Shown: positions 53,995 through 64,000 of the stretch, piece by piece | How positions within the stretch are numbered: position 1 is the first letter of the stretch | Layout: each line of letters starts with the position of its first letter | Origin: Lasiosphaeria ovina | Lineage: Eukaryota > Ascomycota > Sordariomycetes > Sordariales > Lasiosphaeriaceae | Assembly: GCA_033439765.1 (NCBI GenBank) | Contig: JAULSN010000002.1 | Location: 682,001 to 746,000, forward strand | DNA length: 64,000 bases | Reading direction: 5' to 3' | Made by a program: the position numbers and the translations under genes | Notes under the pieces: model-generated | What the model was told of the DNA's origin: nothing | What the model saw: the letters and a program-made list of their open reading frames with translations, nothing else | Database searches by the model: none

Positions 53995-56384
53995 TTAAAA
54001 CCCGCCGGTCCCTTGAACTCTCTTGATAGCCCCTACGACGCCTTTAGCCCAGCTAAACCTGCCGGGATCGACTCCAATAACACCCTCAGCCTCGTTACCG
54101 TCGCCGTCGAGCCACATGCCCTGCTCCTGGTCGAGGGCGCCGTAGACGTGCGTGTTCTGGTTGCGGCGCAGGGCGTCGGTCCAGGCGCGGCAGACGGCGG
54201 CGCTGTCGAGCATGACGTTGATCTCCTGCGAGTGGAACCACGACTGCGTGTCCTGGTTGCCGTTGCCCTGGATGCCGACGCGCTCGTCGACGATCATGAG
54301 CTTGATGTGGCAGCTGCGCTTCTTGTGCTCTTGCACTAGCGGCCGCGTCATGTCCTTGGCCACGTACCAGAAGTAGTGCAGCCGCTGCCGCGCCGCCGCC
54401 GACAGCGACTCGTACAGCTTGTGCGCCACCATCTCGTTGTGGCCGCCCTGCTTGGGCAGGAGCTCGCCCTGGACGTGGCCGTGGTCAGCTTTTGCTGTCC
54501 TTGCTCGACAGAAAATAGATAGGAATGTGTAGAGAGAGACCAGGGGAAAGAAAGCAGGGCGTCAACTTACGGCGTCGTTGTAGCCGAGGCAGATGTAGCA
54601 GTACACGTCGACGCCTCGCTCGCAAGCCTCGCGGATGGCCGGGAGGATGGGCTCGGCGTTGAGCGTCGGCGACTGGATGAAGACGGACTTCTTGGCGTGG
54701 CGCAGCCCCGAGATCCAGGCGGCGTTCTGGGGGTTGGACACGGACTTGTGGGTCGGCGGGCCGTAGGGCGCGCGGTTGACGAGGGCCATGGGGAACGGCT
54801 CGTGGGCGGGATGGGCAATGTAGGGCGTCATCTCCTCGCCGGGCGGGCTCTCGGGGGCGTCGCCCTCGAACCCCTTGTTCACCGTGTGGTTGAGCAGCCG
54901 CGTCACCGCCTGCATGCGCGTCTCGTGCGGCTTGGGCGACACGGCCGTCTGCACGCGCGCTACCTCGCCGGCAATGTCGACGTCGTAGTGCGGGTCCTCC
55001 GAGTCGTGCTCTGGGAGGGGGTTGTCTGGCGGAGTAGGTTCCTGCATCTGGTTCTGGGGGATGGACTGTTCGCCTTTGGCCAAGTACGTTTCGGCCTGCC
55101 CGTCGACGGCTCCATTGGGGGCCTGGCTGCGGAGGCTACTCTTCTGCTCGTCACCACCAGTAGCCTCCACATCAGTCGGTTGGCGCTGAGTCGGATGGGG
55201 GTGGGTGCCCCCTTCTGTTGTCGATGGTCCGGTCAACGTATCGGCCCGCGTCGTGTCGCTGCTCGCCGCAGGCACCGACGGATCAACAACCCCGGGCTCC
55301 CGTACTCTGCCATTCTCTTGCTGCGACCCCTCCTTGACAGCAGAGCCATTTGACTTCTCGCTGGGCCAAGATCCCAGACCTCCTTGGGCCGCGGGCGAGT
55401 TGGCGCTCGGCAAGGGGGGGTCCAGCTTCTTGTGCCACGAGATGAGGGCCATGTCGTACAGCGAGTCTACGATGGGACCCTCTAGATGGACCAGCATCTC
55501 GAGATTGTCGTTGTCCAGGATGTTGTTGCTTTGCAGGAGGGCAATCTTGCGGTCGACCACCATGTACTTGGAGTGAAATGTGCCCAAGAGCGGCGTGTGG
55601 TAGTTCATGACCTCCATATCGATGTTTGGGATTTCGCAGGGCTGGGGCAGTTTGACATTCTTGCCGGTGAAGGCCTTCTCGGAGACGATGTAGTGTGGCT
55701 CGACCAGCTGCTTCGGGCTGCCCCGGTCATAGAGAATCTTTACGACGACCCTTGACCCGCGCTCACCAGCTCGCCTATCCAGCTCACGGATAGCGTCTGT
55801 GAGGAACTTGGAGGCGACGCTGTCCTGCCAGTAGTTTGTGGCGAGAAACACCTCTCGCTCGGCCCTGACAATGACATTAGACATGTGGCGGACAATGTCA
55901 GGCACACTTTGGCAGCGCAACACCTTGTCAGCATAGGACATGGACGAGTAACATTCGGCTCGTAAATAGCTGTTCGGACCAAAACCTACACAGAGATAAT
56001 GGTCAGGGGCATGACTCCACAGCTCCCCATGAGCGGCGGGCTCACCATGGCGGGGACAGGGCTGTCGTTGAGCGTGCACAGGGCGTCGTGGTATATCTGC
56101 AGGAAGAGCTCGCTGGGCTGCGTCGGCCCCCACTTGCCGCAGCTTGCAGCCCTCTGCAGGGCGTCGGCCTCGACCGGGCCCGGTTCGGGGGTTGCGGCGT
56201 CTTCGTCCTCGGCGCCGTCACGGGCCGCGGCTTTGAGGGCATGCTGGCCGTAAAGTCGTTCCCAGGCGTCGGCAGGCGCAAGGTCGGGTTCCCCGGCCAG
56301 GAGCGACGAGACCGTCTCGGTTGAGGTGCACAGCTTCACGACACGGTCGCCGATGCGGCCCAGGGTGTTTTGGTGTTCTGCCAT
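53995..56384 (-). CDS. Phospholipase D-superfamily protein with two HKD motifs
   Basis: Exons 55990-56384, 54571-55906 and 53995-54468 (introns of 83 and 102 nt) give 734 residues. The first intron was placed at GTAGGT...caaag because it alone gives TIISVVPDIVRHMSNVI in frame with the catalytic part. The obvious GTGAGC at 56045 would leave the wrong phase. HKD1 is FHSKYMVVDRK with LLQSNN after it. HKD2 is CHIKLMIVDERVGIQGNGNQ. Both HxKxxxxD cores are complete, so catalysis is possible. A 200-residue acidic/Ser-Pro linker separates the halves. The group is a family of fungal PLD-like hydrolases of unknown lipid or nucleic-acid substrate. It is not the canonical PX-PH PLD1: those domains are missing. 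Confidence 0.85.
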
Positions 56385-57645
56385 GGCGGCGTCGTTGTCG
56401 GAACGGCAAGATAGGTAAACAAGCCCCTGACTGTGGTCCGTGGGCTAATTCCTCGACAGCGGCGTAGGGGATGATGAGGGGTCGGTACAATACACAAAGA
56501 TAATACACGAGTAAACAATATAAGGCTCGAGAACGGGCAGGTTGAGCACGGCAGGCAGTTGAGGTCCGAGTAAAACTTGGGAAGGTGAATAGGCTTGCAA
56601 TGAAACCTAAGTGTTATAAGCAAGCGTCTTAGTCTAGTCCAGGTTCCAGGAAGGAGGACGACGTCCTGGGTCCGGTATATAAGGCCCAGAGATGAATAGG
56701 TAGACGGCTGGCATGATGAGAATCAGCCCGGCGACACTTTGAGAGACCAGGGCAGGTGGTGTGGGTAGAAAGGAGGCTTGGGGGAGCAGTTGAGCTCAAT
56801 AATAGTTGGATGATGGATGGTGACGAACCCGAAACCAAGTTTTGCCAAGCTTTTGCCAAGACGACGTAGCGCAGGGCAGCTCTGGTCCCTGGGAAAAGCA
56901 GGGGGGGCTTTGTTTCCGGGGAAGGCCTGGGGTGACGTGTCGATCCCTGTGGAATTGACCTTCAGCAACAGCTGGCAGAGCACGACAGAGAGGGGAATAA
57001 AGGGAAAAGAAGAGGTCAAGGGTGTGAAGGATGGTCTGGTCTAATAATGTAAGGACATGAATTGATTGGCTTTTGCCTATCTTATGCCGAACGCAGGCGA
57101 ATTCTCCGAGGTGAACTTGCCTGCCCTGCTGCTAACTTTTCCCCAGAGCTTCCCCTCCCCAACTCACCTTGCCAGGGATGACGTCAGGCGTAGGTGGATG
57201 GCAGTGGCTAGCCCGCCAACTATTCGATCCCAAGGTAGTGCTAGGCAAATGTGCACAGCGAGCCGAACAGTGAGGGAGAAATAATTGAACTAGTTACCTA
57301 TCAACACTTTCTAGAAAGGGTCGACATGTCGTGTTTAATGCACTACATGTTCAACTGCATCTTCTGTGTCTCCCTATCAGGTCGTGCAATCCGTTCCAGT
57401 GGGTCCAGATCACTTGACAATGCATCAGGTACCTATGGCAGATAGCATAGAGAATATAATTCGTTAAGAAAGCTGGTTGCGCTTGCGTAACATAACATAC
57501 ACAGTATCCAGCCGGTGCTCGCCCTCACATGTCGCCGTATTGTGTGTATCCGCACTAGAATAATCCCGCTGCTCCTGTATCGTGTGTGCCCAGAGCCTGC
57601 CACAACAAAAAGAAACAATCTCGCTTCGAAAGCAGCCACATTAAA
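56385..57645. other. Spacer, PLD-family promoter and aminopeptidase 3' region
   Basis: 1.26 kb, no coherent frame. Unremarkable composition. Confidence 0.5.
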
Positions 57646-59029
57646 TTACAGGTCGCTCTTGTACGTCTCGGGCTCGTCGTCGGCCTTCTCCAGCTTGGCA
57701 AAGTCGGTAAAGGCCAGCTCGTACCCGAAGCCCAGGGTCAGGCGGGCGTGCTGGAGCATGTGGTCAAACGACAGGTACTTGATGAGGTCCTCGGTGCTGT
57801 GGATGTGGTCGTCCGAGTACTCGAAGGCCGACTCGATGACGAAGGCCGACGGGTAGCCGGCCTTGGACGCCGAGGCGTGGTCCGAGCAGGCGTAGCCGCA
57901 CTTGGTCTCGACAAAGGGGATGTCGCAGTACTCGACAATGACCTTCTTGATGAACTCGGTCAGGTTGGGGTCGACGTAGTCGACAATAACACCGACGCTC
58001 TCGACCTTGCCGGCCGCCAGCGTCTTGGCCACGAAGCCCGTCATGTCCTGCTGCAGCATGGCCTTGATGTCGCGCCCGGCCTTCTCGTAGCTCGAGAAGA
58101 TGGCCTGGCTGCCCAGCAGCCCGCCCTCCTCGGCGCTGTACCAGTGGAACTCGAGCGTGTTCTCCTGCTTGCCCTCGACGATGTCGGGCGACTGCAGCAG
58201 CACGCGGAAGGCCTCGAGGATGGTCACGGTGCCGCTGCCGTCGTCGTCGGCCCCCGGCGCCGCCAGGATGCTGGGCAGCCACAGGTTGATCGAGTCCTGG
58301 TGCGCCCCGATCACCACGGTCGAGTTGCTCTTGCCCGGGATGGTCGCGATGATGCTGTTCTGCCCCCACGAGTGCACAAAGTGCTGCGCGCTGACTGTCG
58401 CCTCGGCGCCCGCCGCGATGATGATGTTCTTGACCTGCCCCAGCAGCCACTCGCTCGACTGCCGGCCGTAGTCGGACTGCGATCCGTTCAGACGTGTCAG
58501 CCTGGCCCCTTTAATGCGTATGACTATGACCTAAAGAGAGGGACAACGGGAATGCGCGCATCGTACCTTGTAGTAGCGCGTGTGGAACGACGAGAACTTG
58601 GTGAGGTGGTCTTCCATCTCCGTCTTGGACAGGTTGGCCAGCAGCGGCGTGACCTCATCCTGCAGCGTCGGCTTCTTGGGGAACTTGAAGACCTTCTTGG
58701 CCGCCACCTTGCCGCCCGCCATGCCGAGCTTGGGGTGGTCGGTGATGTCGAAGAAGCGCTGGCCGTTCTAGAGAAGAGAGCAGGACGGGTTAATTCGCTG
58801 CGGCGACGACGGAAGATTGGGAAAGTCCGGGGCGGCTTACTCGGCGCAGCTCCCACTTCTCCTCCTCCGTAACCCATCTTGTCTCGCCGGGAGCGAGCTC
58901 GATCCAGTACTTCTGAGAGCTCTCGCCGTTCAGACTGACGTGGCTCTGGCTCGATTCGGCCTTCTCGACGAAGCGGGCGCTAACTGCAGGGAGCAGCACG
59001 GCAAGCAGGGACGCGCTCGAGACCTTCAT
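57646..59029 (-). CDS. LAP1: Secreted leucine aminopeptidase, M28 family
   Basis: Zinc exopeptidase releasing N-terminal amino acids from peptides outside the cell. Exons 58841-59029, 58567-58767 and 57646-58476 give 406 residues. A cleavable signal peptide is visible ([18 protein letters not shown]). A propeptide follows to about residue 95. Metal ligands of the M28E site: GAHQDSIN (His, about 205), GADDDGSG (Asp), SAEEGG (catalytic Glu and ligand), a later Asp near AFEYSDD and DHIHSTED (His). An ACSDHAS segment includes the Cys pair partner. Joins are WELRR-NGQRFF and RYYK-SDYGRQ, both phase 0. Sequence closely follows Aspergillus/Trichoderma lap1. Confidence 0.94.
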
Positions 59030-60011
59030 CGTGGCTGTCGGGTGCTATATCGATAGAGGCCGGTAGTGTCGGAGGTGTAGTGATGAATGTATTCGATGGT
59101 AGTGGGAGAAGTGAAATGGGAGCTTTCCCCGCGATCAAATGAGAGCTGCCTGCTCTGTCGGCACCCGCCCCCGGAGCCCGTCAGCCGCAGTCCGAAGCCA
59201 AGCCTTGGCGGATGATTGGCGTCTGACAGGGCAGATCTAGGTCCAATGGGGGGAGTGCAGGCGTCATTCCGCCCAGCCTGTTGCTGGGGCGGTTGTGGGG
59301 GTGGTGAAACGTACCTCTAGGTCTACACTAAATCCGCGTCAGACGCTAATCTAAGAATCGGGAGCTTTAAAAACGCCGCCTGATGGGGCTGCAGAGTCTC
59401 GAACATGCATGTCCATTACATAGAGGCAGATGTAATGCATAGTACAGGGCACCTTTTCCGGACGCAGCCGATATCACCAAGGCCCCAGATGTTACCTACA
59501 ATGAAGTGCTGTTGCTGAGATGGAGGTCCAGTCCAACGGTAGGGAGGCACCTACACGTGTAGGTAACTAAGTTTGATCGTGCCTCGATAGAGCAGGCCTA
59601 AGCATTGGGTCCGTCAACAAGCTTCAAGGGTGCTGCTGGAGATGCCCACATGCACTCCACTTGGCCTGCTCGATAGCCACGTAGCCACGCCGCGCTGGGG
59701 AATCGAAGCAATGGACGAAGACGATCGAAGGAAAGATGGTTCGCTGATTAATCAGATTCAATGCGAACCTAGCTTGAACCAAAGCCATGCCGCCTTCCCC
59801 GCACCCCTAGGTCTGGCGGCAACCGTTCTACGAGTACACGTGTATATCATGCCACACCCGCCCGCCCAGCGCTAGCACCGGAGCTCCCTCCAATGACCTC
59901 AGTGGCCCTGACTTGATCCTCAAGAGCTCCCACTGTTTTCCTCGCACCAGCTCAACGGGAGCTACCAGACGAACAGCGAAGCAGCTCGGGGCAACCGAAC
60001 CGACAGCAACC
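59030..60011. promoter_or_regulatory. Divergent promoter region between LAP1 and reductase-like gene
   Basis: 982 bp non-coding. No notable repeat; several weak GATA-type gata strings of no clear pattern. Confidence 0.45.
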
Positions 60012-60044
60012 ATGAGCTCCGATTCCCCAGCCAAAAATGCTGGC

Positions 60045-60081
<37 letters not shown>

Positions 60082-61100
60082 GCAGCAAGAGCAACAAGAA
60101 GATCAATGATCTCATCAGCCGCGGCAGCTGTGCGTACAGCACCTAACATCCCTCCCTACCTACCTACCTACCTACCTACCTACCTGCCTGCCTACCTGCC
60201 TGCCTACCTTACTGCCTCCCTCCAGCCCTCCCCCTTGCCAGCCCCCTGAACCCATTCCCACCCGGTATCCGTATGTACATGTACAATACCTAGACACAAT
60301 AACTAACCCCCCACCCCTGGAACACAGACAAAACCAACCCCGTCGGCACCAGCACCTTTGTCGCCCTGCGCGGGCTCGACCCACTCCTCCAATACAAGCT
60401 GCTCGCGGGCGGATGGGGGCGCGCGGCGCTCTCGGCGGTCGGCATACGCGCCGTGTCGCCGCTGGCGCAAGCAGCGGCGGCCTCGCCAGCCGTCACACTG
60501 GGCAGCGGGCTGACGCTCCCTCTATCGACGGCAATCCTCCTCGCCATGGCGGCCGGCAGCTCGGCGAAGCAGATCTTCTGGGTCACGGCCACGTGCCGCG
60601 AGGAGGTCACGCCGGGCATGGCCGCGTCGGTGGCCGCGTACAACACGGTGGTCAACTCGCTGGCGGCGTTCCTGTTCCTCGGCGCCGCGACGTCGTCCTC
60701 TTCGTCGCAAGCTGTTAGGCTGTCGTCGTCCGTCGCGCTGCCGCTGCCCGCGCTGGTCGGCGGGCTGCTGTACGCCGTCGGCATGGCGCTCGAGACGGTG
60801 TCCGAGGTGCAGCGCAAGCGGTTCAAGGACGCGCCGGCCAACGCCGGCAAGGTGTGCACGACGGGGCTGTGGGGCGCCGCGAGGCATATTAACTATGGCG
60901 GCTACACGCTGTGGCGCACGGGGTTCGCGCTGGCGGCCGGCGGGTGGACGGCCGGCCTGGGCGTGGCCGCGTGGCATCTGTGGACGTTCGCGGCGCGCTC
61001 GATTGTCGTGCTCGACGAGTACATGGCCGGCCGGTATGGTGGGCAGTGGGATAAGTACAAGACGGACGTGCCGTATTTGCTGTTCCCGGGCATCTACTGA
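60012..61100 (+). CDS. Membrane protein of the steroid reductase/ICMT-like (DUF1295) group
   Basis: Exon 1 (60012-60129) and exon 2 (60328-61100) give 296 residues. The N terminus is a Gly12 and Ser/Lys low-complexity leader, then SRGS-YKTNPVGTSTFVALRG. Several hydrophobic helices occupy residues 70-215. The C-terminal box TTGLWGAARHINYGGYTLWR, followed by DEYMAGRYGGQWDKYKTDVP and YLLFPGIY, is the cofactor-binding signature shared by 3-oxo-5-alpha-steroid 4-dehydrogenases, DUF1295 proteins and isoprenylcysteine methyltransferases (RH-N-Y-G pattern). Substrate unknown. Intron 60130-60327 contains a CTAC/CTGC repeat. Two in-frame ATGs (60453, 60546) exist in exon 2, but 60012 is favoured by the clean splice. 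Confidence 0.75.
60155..60210 (+). repeat. (CTAC)n/(CTGC)n tract in intron
   Basis: Imperfect tetranucleotide tract within the 198-nt intron of the reductase-like gene. Confidence 0.8.
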
Positions 61101-61777
61101 TGATGCGTGTGAGTAGGCTGGCTGTAGGCGGAGTCGTAGCTAGAGTTGGAGAGGGAAGGAAGTCTAGTTGTATTTTATTACGTGTCGTATGCGTGCCTGC
61201 GGGACGTACGTGTATATTTGTACATCAGATCCGCAAATGGCAGACTCTTGACAGACGCATTCACTGGCTCTGGATCTACGCAGTCGTACACGTAGCATGG
61301 GCAAACAACGGCGAGGTAGGTATCTTAGGTATGTTAGGGTTTAATCACAGCTAGCTACCGCCGCCGCCGCCGCCGCCGCCAGCGATGGCGCATATCGCGC
61401 CGTCCGCAATGCTAATCCTCGGCACCAAAGCTAAATAGCTACCCTGCTTACCTAGGTAGGTAGGCAGCTAGGTAGTAGGTATCCCAGCCAACGCACGCAG
61501 CATGTCCTCCGTATGCTAGGAAAGAAAGCGCCGGCCCAGAATGCTCCCCGTCCCAATGCTGCTCGCTCGCTCGCTCCGTTGCTCGACAGGAAACATCCCC
61601 TCCTTTTATTCCCCCTCCTTCCTCTCTCCTCAAACAGATGAACGCGACCAGGGGGGTATCTAGCGGTATATACATAGGTAAGCAGTGGGTGCGCGATGTC
61701 AGGTGTCCATCGTGCGTCGACGGTTAGTAGATATATATATATATATATATAAATATATACGGGGGTGTGTGGGTGGA
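61101..61777. other. Convergent spacer between reductase-like gene and AFG1
   Basis: 677 bp. Contains a CCG run (61358-61380) and an AT dinucleotide run (61732-61757) close to the AFG1 stop. No gene seen. Confidence 0.5.
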
Positions 61778-63599
61778 TCACATGCTGTCCTCCATCTGTC
61801 GGCTGCGCGTCTTGGCCCAGTTGTCGCGCTCCTCCTTGCCGCCGGCCGTCTCGAGGCCCATGCCGCGCTCGACCCACTGCTGGCTGCCCATCTCGGTCAG
61901 GCGCGACAGGGCGCGGGCGAAGGCGAAGGCCTCCTCGTCGCCGGTGAACAGGTTCGACTTGGACAGCTGCTCGGCGTTGTGCTCGAGGTCGTCCATCATG
62001 TGGCTCATGACGTCCTCGATGGACCGCGCGGCGCCGCTGCTGTCGGTGGCGCTGGCGCTGGCGGCCATGGACTCCTGCATCTCGGCGCGCGACACGAACA
62101 GCTCGGGCAGCGGCACCGCCGTTGTCAGCACCAGCTTGGCGTGCGACTCGTACACGGCGTCGATGAAGGTGATGAAACGGCGCGCCAGGTCGCGCTGCCG
62201 GTACGTCATGCCCGGCACCTCGCTCACGACGAAGGCGTCGTACGACCGCATCAGCTCCAGGTAGTCGGCGGCGCTGGTGGGGCGGCCGATGAGCTCGTCG
62301 AAGGTGAACCAGGCGCAGCGGCCGCTGACGCGCGGCACGACGATGTCGCGGCCCCACACGCGCTGGACCTCGGGGTGCGGCTCGGGCTGGTCCGGGTCGC
62401 CGAGGAAGCGGAACCACTTCTCGGCGTGCGAGGCGGCGTGGGCGTCGAGCGGGGCGTGGTAGACGCCCGACGGCGGGCGCGGGATCTTGCGGTAGTCGGT
62501 GGTGGAGTCGAGGTTGATGACGTGCAGGCGCTGCTTGAGCAGGTGGATGGCGGGCACGAACGAGTCGCGCTGGATGCCGTTCTTGTACAGCTCGTCGGGG
62601 TGGCGGTTGGACGTGGTGACGAGCACGACGCCGTGCGACATGAGGGCCTCGAGCAGGCGCCGCAGGATCATGGCGTCGGCCACGTCGGTGCACTGGAACT
62701 CGTCAAAGCACAGCACGTTGCCCTGCTCGGCGATGTCGGCAGCAACAAAGGGCACGGCGTCGATGTCGCTGCCGTACTGCTGCTTCATGCGGTGCAGCCG
62801 CCGGTGCACGTCCTGCATGAAGTTGTGGAAGTGGATGCGCGTCTTGGTCCGCACCGCCGCCGGCAGCGTGTCGTAGAAGAGGTCCATCAGCATCGTCTTG
62901 CCGCTGCCCACGTCGCCGTACAGGTACAGCCCGCGCGGCAGCCCGCTGGGGATCTTGCCCAGCGGCGTCTTGGACCCCCCGCCGAACCCCCCGCCGAACC
63001 ACGAGAGCAGCGACTTGGTCGGCTTGAGCGACTCGAGCGTCGGGTGCACCACGGGGGGCGCGTGGTAGTGCCGCAGCTCCTCGTGCAGGTGCTGCAGGCT
63101 CTGGATGATGCCTAGGGACAGAACGCGGGCTGAGTTAGTCTCTGCGCCGGGGCGAAAGACCTCGTGGCCATGGCACGCGTGTTTCGGTTTTCCTCACCTC
63201 TCTGGTGCTCATCATTGCGCAAAAGTCCGCCCCCCACGCGCCGGTCGTAGGCTTGTATGGGCCCCAGCTCCTCGGTGTCTGCTGCGACTGGACGTCAGAT
63301 CAGATCAGAGAACCAAGATACAACGGGGTAGGGGTGGTTGCGGTAGCATACTGACCGTCTTCCACAGTCGCAGTAGCAACAGAGGCCCTTCTCCTAGTCT
63401 GGGCTACGCCAAGGACGTTTGGCGACACGCTTCGGGCAGCCGGTCGGCTCATGCGCCGGAGGCCTAGTGAGACTGTCCCACATCGTATTTGGCTCGGAGC
63501 GGCGAGTCCGCACGTGGTGCAGAGGGCGCGCCGGCGCGCATAGCCGGCCGCGGTCTGGGCAGCGCGCACAGCCCGGGCAATGGGCCGGGTGAGCCGCAT
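61778..63599 (-). CDS. AFG1: AFG1-like mitochondrial AAA ATPase
   Basis: Inner-membrane-associated ATPase (LACE1 in animals) that helps degrade or extract excess mitochondrially encoded respiratory subunits. Exons 63356-63599, 63198-63287 and 61778-63111 give 555 residues. The N terminus (MRLTRPIARAVRAAQTAAGY) is Arg/Ala-rich with no acidic residues, a mitochondrial presequence. Next come YDRRVGGGLLRNDEHQR-G and IIQSLQHLHEEL. Walker A is GDVGSGKTMLMD and Walker B is VLCFDEFQ. Sensor region VLVTTSNRHP and the FTFDELIGRPTSAADYLEL segment are family signatures. The C-terminal RFITFIDAVYESHAKLVL is conserved. Length and order fit yeast Afg1 (509). Confidence 0.94.
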
Positions 63600-64000
63600 T
63601 CTCGGGTTTTGTGTCTTGAGGGTTTGAGGACGAGGGAGGAAACGGGCGAGGCAGGGTTGGTCGAGGTGGTGAGAGGGAGAAAGGATTGAATTGTGTCTCC
63701 TTCAGAGCGCCAGACACATGGTCAGGGGTGCCAAGAAGGCGGCGGCTGTGTCGCTGGGACGGCGAGGGATAGAATCCTGTCTCGTTCTCGGTCTCGGTCT
63801 CGAACTCGAAGTGTGCCGTAGATGTCGCCTGCATGAAGGTGCAAGAGGATAGTATAGTAGGAGTTTCCAGGTCAGGTTGGTTGCTCTGTTGAGAGAGGCG
63901 CGGTTCGAAACGCAACAGCGTGTCAAAGTTAGCGCGGTTTAGGTACGGTAGGTTGGTCCGGTAGGTTGGGCTGTGTTGTGGGCCGAATATAGGGTTGAGT
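63600..64000. promoter_or_regulatory. AFG1 upstream region to window end
   Basis: 401 bp of probable promoter and 5' leader of AFG1. A minus-strand open frame from 63915 overlaps the AFG1 start in another frame and looks like chance. Nothing else supported. Confidence 0.45.

Noticed and set aside
53953..54339. 128-codon + strand frame at the PLD-gene 3' end
   Set aside because: Antisense to the HKD2 exon; Val/Ala/Asp-rich mirror sequence.
57586..58872. 428-codon open frame antisense to the aminopeptidase
   Set aside because: Mirror of a strongly C/G-ending coding strand: such codon bias removes stops on the opposite strand. The minus strand has a signal peptide and all M28 metal-site motifs.
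61685..63115. 476-codon open frame antisense to AFG1
   Set aside because: Same effect; the sense protein has Walker A and B and mitochondrial presequence, while the antisense translation is Val/His/Gly/Arg-rich without motifs.
63394..63915. 173-codon minus-strand frame overlapping the AFG1 start
   Set aside because: Pro/Arg/Ser-rich, out of frame with the AFG1 presequence, no motif. It is probably leader sequence.
1..64000. CRISPR array, prophage, rRNA operon or secondary-metabolite cluster
   Set aside because: No regularly spaced repeats, no phage or rRNA sequence recognised, and no PKS, NRPS or terpene synthase; the repeats present are simple microsatellites.

Overview
The window reads as nuclear DNA of a filamentous ascomycete, most likely a Sordariomycete and probably Sordariales. 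The evidence is short introns (mostly 50-240 nt) with GT...gctnac...AG signals, coding sequence strongly biased to C or G at third positions, compact genes on both strands with 0.5-3.5 kb spacers, abundant microsatellites, and decayed helicase copies whose stop codons look like C-to-T products of RIP. The gene content (Nup170, Erg28, NAF1, Alg9, CCT, cytosolic ProRS) is plainly eukaryotic and fungal. Species cannot be fixed from sequence reading alone. No rRNA, tRNA or CRISPR array was recognised.

Layout. 1-8.3 kb: 5' part of the nucleoporin Nup170/Nup155 (-), very-long-chain 3-ketoacyl-CoA reductase (-), ERG28 (+), and galactose-1-phosphate uridylyltransferase (-). 8.3-18 kb: SAGA adaptor ADA2 (+), a short-chain dehydrogenase (+), a 3.4 kb gene-free spacer, and a NIPA-type magnesium transporter with a long cytosolic tail (+). 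19.7-24 kb: a 66-codon membrane micro-ORF placed just upstream of a 688-residue, heavily interrupted Ras-like GTPase (+), then a CHIP-type TPR/U-box ubiquitin ligase (-). 24-27.2 kb: a gene-poor island carrying the remains of a PIF1-like helicase and, 0.4 kb on, of a SNF2-type helicase. 27.2-38.3 kb: a DUF7730-like protein (+), an AT-rich RIP-like patch, a membrane protein with cytosolic SH3 domain (-), the H/ACA snoRNP assembly factor NAF1 (-), and the ALG9 mannosyltransferase (+). 39.6-49.7 kb: a membrane-anchored F-box protein (-), exonuclease V (+), cytosolic prolyl-tRNA synthetase (-), and CCT subunit alpha (+). The last two are divergently transcribed from a 506 bp spacer. 51.3-64 kb: a LYC1-like N-acetyltransferase (+), a two-HKD phospholipase D-family protein (-), a secreted M28 aminopeptidase (-), a steroid-reductase/ICMT-like membrane protein (+), and the mitochondrial AFG1 ATPase (-).

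Most genes are housekeeping and unrelated to each other. There is no biosynthetic cluster. The parts that deserve a second look are the Ras-like GTPase, which has Asn at the P-loop Ser/Thr position and no DxxG motif, with its upstream micro-ORF; the paired helicase relics; and the NAF1 stop codon lying inside telomere-type repeats. Exon boundaries given below were derived by hand from splice consensus, reading frame and family conservation; no search or alignment could be run.
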